Origin: Gluconobacter vitians
GTDB lineage: Bacteria; Pseudomonadota; Alphaproteobacteria; Acetobacterales; Acetobacteraceae
Direction: 5' to 3'
Assembly: GCF_015244565.1 (NCBI RefSeq)
Contig: NZ_JABCQG010000002.1
Coordinates: 124,001 to 188,000 of the forward strand
DNA: 64,000 bases
The notes under the pieces are model-generated. The model saw only the letters and a list, made by a program, of their open reading frames with translations, was not told where the DNA came from and ran no database searches. Every line of letters starts with the position of its first letter. Position 1 is the stretch's first letter. A program made the translations under genes and the position numbers. Of this stretch, positions 43,367 through 50,813 are shown one piece after another.

Positions 43367-44441
43367 AATTCCAGACAACTCCGACGACCGCGCCAGCGGC
43401 GGAGGAACGGTCCCAATGCCCATGCCCGGCACTCCCCAGCATCATGCGGGCAATGCCGATATTGGCGACCGCGCCCAGCGAGCAGACGGTCACAAAAATG
43501 ACCAGGCCTCTCCAGAGTTTCGGCCCTCTGAGGCGCCGGTCATGATAGGTAAAACGGTTGTTGAGCAGGAAATTCGTCAGGATTGCGACAGCCGTTCCAG
43601 CCAGCTGGGCCCAGGAAAAACTCAGGCCACAGGCGCCGGCAAGGTTCAGAACGCTTACATTGACGACCACGCCGATCAGTCCGACCAACGCAAAAGCCAT
43701 AAAGCGTGTCGGCAGCCAGCCATGGGCCAGCTTGTCGAGCAGCATCGTCGCAAACTGGAGCAGCACCACAACGTCGAGCTTGCTTTCGCCTGCCAGCCGC
43801 GGACGGAAAACGAACGGCACTTCAACAATGCGCACGCTTTTTGGTGCGGACATGACCAGATCAAGCAGAATCTTGAATCCGGTTCCAGACAGACGGGGCA
43901 GCAGGGCCTCAAAGAGGTCCCGTCGCATCGCGAAAAAGCCGCTCATCGGATCACTCAGCGGATGCGGCATGATGGCCTGCGCGGCCTTGATTCCGGCATC
44001 GGAAAGCAGATGCCGCCACTGCCCGGCCAGCCCTGCGCTGTCTCCTCCTGCGACATGCCGGCTCGCCACGACGATATCTGCGCCGTCCTGCAGTTCCGAG
44101 AGCATAGTGCGCAGGACGGACTCATCATGTTGCAGATCGCCATCCATGACGGCGACCCAAGGCGCGCTGGAGGAGAGGATCCCTTCGATGACCGCCGAGG
44201 ACAGGCCACGGCGTCCGACACGGCACAGGACCCTAACCCGCGGATCCAGACGTGCAATCCGGGACACCTCCGCCGCCGTGCCATCCGGCGAGCTGTCATC
44301 GACAAAGATGACTTCCCACTTCCGGCCTTCGAGCGCGCTATCCAGTGCGGCGACCATGGGCGCCACATTGGCGACCTCGTTGTAACACGGGACGATGACG
44401 CTCAGTTCGGCCGGAAGAGGCAGCAGCCGGGAAGCGGTCAT
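43335..44441 (-). CDS. Polyprenyl-phosphate glycosyltransferase (GT2) fused to a GtrA-like membrane domain
   Basis: 368 aa. The GT2 domain (about 1-230) has SVIVPCYNE, VIFVDDSSPDGT and the DxD-like VMDGDLQHD, as in dolichol-phosphate mannosyltransferase. The C-terminal GtrA domain (about 245-365) has four membrane segments with NFLLNNRFTYHD and WNYAVSSTLVWR. Together they would make and flip a lipid-linked sugar for the next gene's product. It begins 11 nt after the lrp-like gene. Confidence 0.92.
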   Translation of the reverse strand: MTASRLLPLPAELSVIVPCYNEVANVAPMVAALDSALEGRKWEVIFVDDSSPDGTAAEVSRIARLDPRVRVLCRVGRRGLSSAVIEGILSSSAPWVAVMDGDLQHDESVLRTMLSELQDGADIVVASRHVAGGDSAGLAGQWRHLLSDAGIKAAQAIMPHPLSDPMSGFFAMRRDLFEALLPRLSGTGFKILLDLVMSAPKSVRIVEVPFVFRPRLAGESKLDVVVLLQFATMLLDKLAHGWLPTRFMAFALVGLIGVVVNVSVLNLAGACGLSFSWAQLAGTAVAILTNFLLNNRFTYHDRRLRGPKLWRGLVIFVTVCSLGAVANIGIARMMLGSAGHGHWDRSSAAGAVVGVVWNYAVSSTLVWR

Positions 44442-44452
44442 GGGATCAGCCG

Positions 44453-44935
44453 TCAGATCGGCACGCCGGCGAGGTCACGGCTTGTATGGATGGTCTGGAG
44501 GGTCTGGACGCGGACGACATGCGGGCTGTCGGTCAGCAGGCGCGTCAGGGCGTTCTGGTGGGCGGCATCGCGGGCGACAAGGCGCACGAGGAAATCGCCG
44601 CCGCCACGGATCATGTGGCATTCCCGCGTTTCGGGCCAGGCGCCGACCTGCGCCTCAAAGGCTTCCAGCACGCTGCCTTTCTGGCTCTCGAGGCCGATCA
44701 GGGCATAGAAATTCAGGGACCAGCCCAGCAGGGCCGCGTCCACTTCCGCGTGGTAGCCCTTGATGATCCCCAGTTCTTCGAGCCGCCGGACACGTCGCAG
44801 GCAGGGCGGCGCGGAAATGCCGGTCCGACGGGCGAGTTCCACGTTGGTCATGCGTCCATCGGCCTGGAGTTCGGCAATGATCTGCCGGTCGATGGCGTCC
44901 AGTTCAATCGGTGCGGGGTGTGGCGGTACGTTCAT
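44453..44935 (-). CDS. lrp: Lrp/AsnC-family transcriptional regulator
   Basis: 160 aa. The N-terminal HTH (IDRQIIAELQADGRMTNVELARRTGISAPPCLRRVRRLEELGII) and the C-terminal RAM domain (CHMIRGGGDFLVRLVARD) are complete. It is divergent from trxB by 98 nt; lrp-trxB-lsrB is a conserved alphaproteobacterial block (lrp3-trxB-lsrB in Sinorhizobium). Here, however, lrp also heads a run with two glycosyltransferase genes. The ligand is not predictable. Confidence 0.93.
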   Translation of the reverse strand: MNVPPHPAPIELDAIDRQIIAELQADGRMTNVELARRTGISAPPCLRRVRRLEELGIIKGYHAEVDAALLGWSLNFYALIGLESQKGSVLEAFEAQVGAWPETRECHMIRGGGDFLVRLVARDAAHQNALTRLLTDSPHVVRVQTLQTIHTSRDLAGVPI

Positions 44936-45033
44936 TTCACTCTGACGTATATGGCAGGTGACATGATCCGCAAAGATGGCAGATGCGTCGGAAGTCTTTA
45001 TATGGGGGACCAGATACCTACCGAGGACCCATC

Positions 45034-46008
45034 ATGCCCGAAATCCATCATACGGATCTGCTGGTCGTTGGCGCCGGCCCCGCTGGCTATACGGCAGCAA
45101 TCTACGCGGCCCGCGCAAGTCTGAAACCGATTCTCGTCACTGGCATGCAACCCGGCGGCCAGCTTACCATCACAACGGATGTTGAAAACTATCCCGGCTT
45201 TGCGACTCCTGTGCAGGGTCCCTGGCTGATGGAGCAAATGCGCGCCCAGGCCGAGCATGTCGGGACGCGGCTGATCTACGATCTGATCGTACAGGCCGAT
45301 CTGAAGAACGGCCCGGGTCCGGATGGATATTTCCGGCTGACCGGAGATTCGGGAGACGAGTTCCGGGCCCGGACGGTCGTGATCGCAACCGGCGCACAGG
45401 CGAAATGGCTTGGTCTCGAATCGGAAAAGCGTCTCCAGCGCGGCGGCGTTTCGGCCTGTGCGACCTGTGACGGCTTCTTCTATCGCGGCAAAACAGTCGC
45501 CGTGATCGGCGGCGGCAACACGGCAGTCGAGGAAGCGCTGTACCTGACGCATCACGCGGACAAGGTGCATCTGATCCACCGCAGGGACAGTCTGCGGGCC
45601 GAGCGCATCCTGCAGGAGCGCCTCTTCTCCAATCCGAAAGTCGAGGTGCACTGGAACAAGGCCGTCGAAGAAGTTCTGGGAGCCGGAGAGCCGGAAGTCG
45701 TCTGCGGGGTTGAACTGAAAGACACACGGACGGGCGCGCTGTCGAAGCTTGATCTGGATGGCGTTTTCGTAGCCATCGGCCATACGCCGAATGCTGGTCC
45801 GTTCCGCCATGAAGTCGCCTGTGACGAAGACGGATACATCCGGACGGAAAGCGGCGGAACACAAACATCGGTCAGAGGCGTGTTTGCCGCTGGTGACATT
45901 CAGGACCGCGTTTTCCGTCAGGCAGTGACAGCTGCCGGTACGGGTTGCATGGCTGCGCTGGAAGCCGAACGATATCTTTCTGGCATACCTGCCATGACAA
46001 AAACTTGA
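45034..46008 (+). CDS. trxB: Thioredoxin reductase
   Basis: FAD enzyme that reduces thioredoxin with NADPH. 324 aa. FAD-binding GAGPAG (13-18), redox pair C142 and C145 (CATCDGFF), NADPH-binding GGGNTAVEEAL, and the C-terminal FAD motif GVFAAGDI. ATG 45034 (MPEIHHTDLLVVG) is the conserved start; an in-frame ATG at 44983 lies in the promoter region shared with lrp. The lsrB-like gene follows by 118 nt. Confidence 0.97.
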   Translation: MPEIHHTDLLVVGAGPAGYTAAIYAARASLKPILVTGMQPGGQLTITTDVENYPGFATPVQGPWLMEQMRAQAEHVGTRLIYDLIVQADLKNGPGPDGYFRLTGDSGDEFRARTVVIATGAQAKWLGLESEKRLQRGGVSACATCDGFFYRGKTVAVIGGGNTAVEEALYLTHHADKVHLIHRRDSLRAERILQERLFSNPKVEVHWNKAVEEVLGAGEPEVVCGVELKDTRTGALSKLDLDGVFVAIGHTPNAGPFRHEVACDEDGYIRTESGGTQTSVRGVFAAGDIQDRVFRQAVTAAGTGCMAALEAERYLSGIPAMTKT

Positions 46009-46126
46009 CCCTCGCCTGCGCTTCAGACAGTTTCGTCCATTCAACGACATATCTTGACGGATAACGCCGGGACATATGGGTAAGAAGGACGAAGACCGTC
46101 GCATCGGCGAACGGGGAGAAAACCAG

Positions 46127-47026
46127 ATGGACTGGGACAAGCTGCGGATTTTTCATGCTGTGGCAGAAGCCGGGTCCTTCACCCATGCCGGTGACCGGCT
46201 GGGACTGAGCCAGTCAGCGGTCTCACGTCAGATCTCGGCACTTGAAGATGTCCTGCGCGTGCCGCTGTTTCACCGGCATGCGCGTGGACTGATCCTGACG
46301 GAACAGGGCGATGTCCTGAACCGTACGGTCCGGGAAGTCTTCTCAAAGCTAGCGCTGACCCAGGCCTTTCTGAGCGAAAGCAAGGAACGCGCGGCCGGAA
46401 AGATCAAGATCACCACGACAACCGGCTTCGGACTGTCCTGGCTATCTCCGCGACTGAACCGGTTTCTGGAACTGCATCCCGATATCGAAGTCACGCTTCT
46501 GCTCGAGGATGCGGATCTGGATCTGGGGATGCGGGAGGCTGATGTTGCAATCAGGCTGCACCCACCAACACAGCCCGATCTGGTCCAGCGGCATCTCGCG
46601 AACTTCCCCATGCCGATCTATGCCAGCGCTGAATATCTTGAGCGTCATGGCACACCGCAATGCCTGGCAGATCTTGCCGATCACCAGATCATTACCTTCG
46701 CAGGCTGGCATCTGCCGCTGCCGAACGTGAACTGGCTGCTTGACCTGCTGCGGCAGGAAGGCGTGGCACGACAGGGTAGCCGTCGGCTGGCGATCAACAA
46801 TATTTCTGCGGTTGCAAATGCCATTGCCGCCGGCACAGGCATCGGGTCCCTGCCCCTTTATGCCGCGACAGGTTATCCTGGGCTTGTCAGGATCCTGCCT
46901 AATCAGCAGGTCCCGCTGGTGGAAGCATACTTCGTCTATCCGGAAGAACTGCGCACTTCAAAGCGGATCGCGGTATTCCGGGATTTCCTTCTTTCCGAGA
47001 TCAGCAACCTCAAGGGACATGACTAG
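46127..47026 (+). CDS. lsrB: LysR-family regulator, LsrB/VtlR orthologue
   Basis: 299 aa. The N-terminal HTH MDWDKLRIFHAVAEAGSFTH and SQSAVSRQISALE, followed by FHRHARGLILTEQG, closely matches LsrB of Sinorhizobium and VtlR of Brucella, as does the substrate domain (ADVAIRLHPPTQPDLVQR). These control redox, envelope and small-RNA genes in host-associated bacteria. Only one cysteine is present (C179), so a thiol switch with several cysteines is unlikely here. The ATG at 46127 has GGGGAGAA before it. Position after trxB supports orthology. Confidence 0.88.
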   Translation: MDWDKLRIFHAVAEAGSFTHAGDRLGLSQSAVSRQISALEDVLRVPLFHRHARGLILTEQGDVLNRTVREVFSKLALTQAFLSESKERAAGKIKITTTTGFGLSWLSPRLNRFLELHPDIEVTLLLEDADLDLGMREADVAIRLHPPTQPDLVQRHLANFPMPIYASAEYLERHGTPQCLADLADHQIITFAGWHLPLPNVNWLLDLLRQEGVARQGSRRLAINNISAVANAIAAGTGIGSLPLYAATGYPGLVRILPNQQVPLVEAYFVYPEELRTSKRIAVFRDFLLSEISNLKGHD

Positions 47027-47047
47027 GACCGGAGGCTGACCCGCCTC

Positions 47048-47374
47048 CTAACCCCGGCGTCCATGTCCCGAAGAACAGGCATGTGCCCGATTGTTGGAGC
47101 GGAATACTGCTTCGCCAATCGGGGCAAAACCGCTTCCCCGCCCCAGACGCCCGGCATTATTCGGCATCTGTTCAAGCACGATGACACCTGACGCCAGCCG
47201 ATAACAGACTTTCGCCTGCGCGGAACGCGCTTTTGCAGCGTGCTGAGATGTGGATTTTCCCGATTTCATTCCCCCATGGGCCAGCGCCACCGACGGAGCC
47301 ATTATAGGCAATCCGCTCAGGGACAGGCTGGCAGCCCAGAGAATGACAGCCATGGAACGGGAAACAGATTTCAT
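47048..47374 (-). CDS. Small secreted protein of unknown function
   Basis: 108 aa. A signal peptide (MKSVSRSMAVILWAASLSLS, cleavage probably after SVALA near residue 32) leaves a short basic protein beginning HGGMKSGKS. It contains two cysteines (VCYRLASG and HACSSGHG), so an intramolecular disulfide is possible. I do not recognise a family. ATG 47374 is chosen over 47428 because it gives a regular signal peptide. Convergent with lsrB; the stop lies in a small GGAGGC/GCCTCC hairpin (47031-47048). Confidence 0.65.
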   Translation of the reverse strand: MKSVSRSMAVILWAASLSLSGLPIMAPSVALAHGGMKSGKSTSQHAAKARSAQAKVCYRLASGVIVLEQMPNNAGRLGRGSGFAPIGEAVFRSNNRAHACSSGHGRRG

Positions 47375-47471
47375 GGCCTCAGGATACCGCAAAACCGGCT
47401 TACTGAACCAGTCCCCACCATTCTGCATGACATTCTCGCCAGCGCCTGATGCAGCGACGACACAGGCCGGT

Positions 47472-47777
47472 TTAATCGCTGGACTTCCGGGAAGACAAAC
47501 GCTGGTTGACGCGCTCCCTCAGTTCCTTGCCTACCTTAAAGAACGGAACACTTTTTTCCTCGACCGGAACAATATCTCCGGTCCGGGGATTACGCCCCGT
47601 TCTGGCGGCCCGTTCGCGGGGAAGAAAAGCCCCGAAACCCCGCAGTTCGACACGGTCTCCACGCGCCAGCGCCGCACCGATCTCGTCAAAAACGGCATGG
47701 ACAATGCGTTCAATATCACGGGTAAGAAGATGCGGATAAGCAGTCGCCAGTTCCGCAATGAGTTCGGATCGGGTCAT
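47472..47777 (-). CDS. ihfB: Integration host factor beta subunit
   Basis: 101 aa. [17 protein letters not shown], then [26 protein letters not shown] with the RNPRTGD arm and the [13 protein letters not shown]-terminus mark IhfB rather than HU. ATG 47777 is the conserved start. It lies 40 nt after sppA on the same strand. The partner ihfA is at 30098-30424. Confidence 0.95.
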   Translation of the reverse strand: MTRSELIAELATAYPHLLTRDIERIVHAVFDEIGAALARGDRVELRGFGAFLPRERAARTGRNPRTGDIVPVEEKSVPFFKVGKELRERVNQRLSSRKSSD

Positions 47778-47817
47778 GACAGTTCTTCCACCTGACTCCG
47801 CCTTCTGAAACAGACGG

Positions 47818-48738
47818 TCAGAGTTGCAAAATCGCAACGGCTCCGTCAAGGCCCTCGCGATCAATCGCACTGGAGAAAGCCCCTCCCAGCAGGCTTTTGA
47901 GCAACGCTTTTTTTCCGGGCCACCAGGACCAGGATCGGTTGTGTCCCGAGATCAGCGGCAGGACGGGATAGGACGCATTCCCGATTTTCAACTGTTTTCT
48001 AAGCCAAAGCCGCGCAGCGTCTTCGTCGCCCAGTTCATCCACTAATCCGAGGGCAATGGCCTGCCTTCCCGTATAGGCGCGTCCATCCGCCAGTGAGCGG
48101 ACTTTTTCTTCGCTCATATGACGTCCAGTGGCCACCATGGAAACGAACTGTCCGAACAGGTCATTCACGAGTCCCTGCAGCATCTGGCGACCTTCCGGCG
48201 TCAGGGTACTCGTCGGGTCCGTCTGGTCTTTCATGGGACCTGACGTAATGGCATCCATCCCGATTCCAAGGCGACCCAGTCCAGCCGAGACGTCTGGTCG
48301 CTGGAAGATCACGCCGATCGATCCAGTCAGCGTCGACGGTAACGCAACAATATGCTGGGCGGGAACGGATAGCATATACGCCGCGGACGCCCCCATATCC
48401 CCCATCGAAACAGCAACCGGTTTAACCGCGGCAAAGCGCCTGACAGCCTCATGCAGGCGCTCTCCCCCGGTAACACCGCCGCCCGGGCTGTCAACGACGA
48501 GCAGCAGACCCGTTACGTCAGGCGAAGTCTGGGCCTGTTTGAGAGCCCGCACCGTATCTGAAACATCATTCTGGACGATGCCGGTAATAACAAGCCGGAC
48601 AATATGTGGCCTGTGCCCGAAACCGGCCGCAGCAGGTCGGCCATAGCCTGCCATACAGACAGCGATGGCCGTAAAGACGGCAACAAGAGCACCGATACGC
48701 CAGAACATCAGTTGTCGATGTTTTAACTGGACCGCCAA
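47818..48738 (-). CDS. sppA: Signal peptide peptidase SppA (short, S49 family)
   Basis: Membrane serine peptidase that degrades cleaved signal peptides. One N-terminal membrane helix is followed by the S49 domain. S118 (GASAAYML) and K170 (TSGPMKDQ) are 52 residues apart, the spacing of the Ser-Lys dyad in Bacillus Spp[13 protein letters not shown] is also typical. Length about 306 aa (36-kDa class). The start is unsettled: TTG 48738 is used here, ATG 48708 removes ten residues, and the best ribosome site (AGGAG near 48770) would point to a non-canonical ATC. Upstream of ihfB. Confidence 0.9.
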   Translation of the reverse strand: MAVQLKHRQLMFWRIGALVAVFTAIAVCMAGYGRPAAAGFGHRPHIVRLVITGIVQNDVSDTVRALKQAQTSPDVTGLLLVVDSPGGGVTGGERLHEAVRRFAAVKPVAVSMGDMGASAAYMLSVPAQHIVALPSTLTGSIGVIFQRPDVSAGLGRLGIGMDAITSGPMKDQTDPTSTLTPEGRQMLQGLVNDLFGQFVSMVATGRHMSEEKVRSLADGRAYTGRQAIALGLVDELGDEDAARLWLRKQLKIGNASYPVLPLISGHNRSWSWWPGKKALLKSLLGGAFSSAIDREGLDGAVAILQL

Positions 48739-48790
48739 AAAGGCATTCAGTTCAGTATTGATGGAACTGCTCCTGTTCCTGCCGCCTGAA

Positions 48791-48845
48791 TTGGATCAGT
48801 TGATGAAAAATCCACATCAGAGAGCTTTTCATCAACTGAATCCAA
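48791..48845. repeat. Long near-perfect inverted repeat downstream of mucR
   Basis: Arms 48791-48809 and 48826-48845 pair over 19 bp with one bulged base; the loop is 16 nt. It begins 6 nt after the mucR stop and lies before sppA. The stem is AT-rich at its tip and no U run follows, so it is not a standard terminator. It may stabilise the mucR 3' end or act as a regulatory hairpin. Confidence 0.85.
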
Positions 48846-48851
48846 AAACTT

Positions 48852-49319
48852 TCAGTCTTCCTTTTTGGTGCGGCGCGCACGAGCAGTTTCTTTCTTACCC
48901 TCGGCACCTGCAGCACTGATCTTGCGTCCCAGACCGATCTCGCGGGCCAGAGCCGAACGGCGCTGGGCATAGTTCGGTGCAACCAGCGGATAATCCGAAG
49001 GCAGACCCCAGCGCTCACGGTACTGTTCCGGCGTCATGTCATAGGCACTCTGAAGATGGCGCTTGAGCATCTTCAGCTTTTTACCGTCTTCAAGACAGAT
49101 GATGTAGTCAGGAAAAACCGAGCGTTTGATGGGGACAGCCGGCTGCGGACGTTCGGACTGCGGCTCTTCTTCCGGAACTCCAGCCTTGGCCAGAGCGTCA
49201 TAGACCTGACGGATCAGAGCTGGCAGCGCCTCGGCTTCAAGTGTACCGCGCGATGCCTGTGCAGCAACGATCTTGGCCGTGAGTTCCAAAAGACCGGTAT
49301 TGGAAGTGTTTTCGGACAT
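48852..49319 (-). CDS. mucR: MucR/Ros-family transcriptional regulator
   Basis: 155 aa. The core PAVPIKRSVFPDYIICLEDG, KKLKMLKRHL, MTPEQYRERWGLPSDYPLVAPNYAQRRS is unmistakable MucR. These proteins bind AT-rich DNA and regulate envelope, motility and cell-cycle genes. Compared with Ros, ligands C75 and H88 are kept, but the second cysteine is D78 and the second histidine region is A92/Y93, so zinc binding is doubtful. A basic C-terminal tail (KKETARARRTKKE) follows. The upstream intergenic region is strikingly AT-rich. Confidence 0.95.
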   Translation of the reverse strand: MSENTSNTGLLELTAKIVAAQASRGTLEAEALPALIRQVYDALAKAGVPEEEPQSERPQPAVPIKRSVFPDYIICLEDGKKLKMLKRHLQSAYDMTPEQYRERWGLPSDYPLVAPNYAQRRSALAREIGLGRKISAAGAEGKKETARARRTKKED

Positions 49320-49520
49320 GATATTTCATCCCTCTGCTCGAATGAATTTTTTTGGTTCTATAACGCCTGTAAACGATCAGGTAAATGCATTGCGGAAATA
49401 TTTGACTTATGCCTCTCCCGACTCATTGATTATCATCATACCAAAATAGTCTGCAAACAAAAATAGTTCAGCGCAATTGCGGCAATATTCAGTCATACAA
49501 CAGAGACCTGGGATAATGAC
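49320..49520. promoter_or_regulatory. AT-rich divergent promoter region of mucR and udgX
   Basis: 201 bases between divergent genes, much richer in A and T than the surroundings, with T and A runs (49347-49353, 49467-49472) and several TA steps. MucR proteins bind AT-rich DNA and often repress their own gene, so autoregulation is likely. No convincing -35/-10 pair stands out by eye. Confidence 0.5.
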
Positions 49521-50786
49521 ATGAACGGCAAAACAGTTGTCCTTTCAGCCACAAGTGATTTTTCCGGCTGGCGCGCATGGTCCAGAAAACTGCTTTATGA
49601 CAGAGTAGCGGCGGACGAAATACGCTGGACTATAGAAGCTCCAGCAGACCTGTATGCCCGCTCTGCTACACGAGTCCTTCCGGAAGCCCCCTCGACAACC
49701 ACCATCCCCCGATCTTTAGCAGCCCTTTTCCCCGCAGTGTTTGCTTCTGACGCTCCAGACCGCTTTCAGTTACTTTATTTTACGCTTCAGCTGCTGCGTG
49801 ACGGAACACCGATATCCGATGAGCTTTTCGTGCGGTTACAGGATCTCGCCACACAGACGCGGCATCGCGTTCTCGATCTTCGGTGCCAGATGCCGGATGC
49901 GCATAATCCTGACTGGCAGATTATTCGCACATCCCACGCCTCCGCCTTGATCGACAGTCAGGCTTCGGCGCTCTCAAACTTGAGACCAGCTCCGTGGATT
50001 CTAACCGCTCCTGAGCGGACCCTGTGCTGGGATGGTCAGGAATACCGCTTCGGTCCGGGGCTGGAAAAGGATATCGCCGATCCGGCCGAGCTCATTGCAA
50101 CCGCACGCGAAATCGCTACGGCCGGGACCGATAATGCCTGGTGGAACGGAATTGCCCCTGTGCGACTGCATCCCATAGCTTCCGAAATTGGCTCGTCCAC
50201 GTCACTGGCCAGTCTCCGCGGACAGGCTATTGACTGTCAGTTGTGCGATCTCTATGGCCCGGCGACACGCACGGTTTCAGGAGAAGGTGATCCCGAGGCC
50301 CGCATTATCTTTGTCGGGGAACAGCCGGGCGATCAGGAGGATCTTCAGGGCCGACCGTTTGTCGGCCCCGCAGGACAGCTGTTTGACCGTGCCCTGAAGG
50401 AAGCCGGCGGCAACCGGGCGGAAGCGTGGATCACCAACGCCGTCAAACATTTCAAATTTGTTCCCAGAGGGAAACGTCGTATTCACCAGAAGCCGGACTC
50501 GGCTGAGATGGCCGCCTGTGCGCCATGGCTGGCAGCCGAGCGGAAGGTGCTGGCGCCAAAAGTGACCGTGATGCTCGGCGTTACAGGCGCCAGTGCTGTT
50601 CTGGGGCGACACGTCACAGTGTCGCGTGAGCGTTCAAGGCATATTCCTCTGGAAGACGGAAGTATCGGGCTGGTAACCGTCCATCCGTCTTATCTGCTCC
50701 GCCTTCCCGATGAGGAGTCGAAGACACGTGAATATACAAAATTTGTAACCGATCTCAGAATGGCAATTTCCGCTCTCGCCGGATAA
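49521..50786 (+). CDS. DUF4130-like domain fused to UdgX-type uracil-DNA binding protein
   Basis: 421 aa. Residues 1-200 match the TIGR03915/DUF4130 module in layout (DFSGWRAWSRKLL, FQLLYFTLQLL, WILTAPERTLCWDG, FGPG), but the usual HKMRAFVRFR segment is HRVLDLRCQM. Residues 225-421 are a family-4-like uracil-DNA glycosylase: C239/C242 (CQLC), GEQPGDQEDLQGRPF, C333 and VTVHPSYLLRLP. The loop RGKRRIHQKP with H322 is the UdgX signature; in Mycobacterium smegmatis UdgX that histidine forms a covalent bond with the uracil site. Probable role: uracil capture in DNA repair. Divergent from mucR. Confidence 0.88.
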   Translation: MNGKTVVLSATSDFSGWRAWSRKLLYDRVAADEIRWTIEAPADLYARSATRVLPEAPSTTTIPRSLAALFPAVFASDAPDRFQLLYFTLQLLRDGTPISDELFVRLQDLATQTRHRVLDLRCQMPDAHNPDWQIIRTSHASALIDSQASALSNLRPAPWILTAPERTLCWDGQEYRFGPGLEKDIADPAELIATAREIATAGTDNAWWNGIAPVRLHPIASEIGSSTSLASLRGQAIDCQLCDLYGPATRTVSGEGDPEARIIFVGEQPGDQEDLQGRPFVGPAGQLFDRALKEAGGNRAEAWITNAVKHFKFVPRGKRRIHQKPDSAEMAACAPWLAAERKVLAPKVTVMLGVTGASAVLGRHVTVSRERSRHIPLEDGSIGLVTVHPSYLLRLPDEESKTREYTKFVTDLRMAISALAG

Positions 50787-50813
50787 TGCTGTTAAGGCTA
50801 AGAAACTCCCGCA

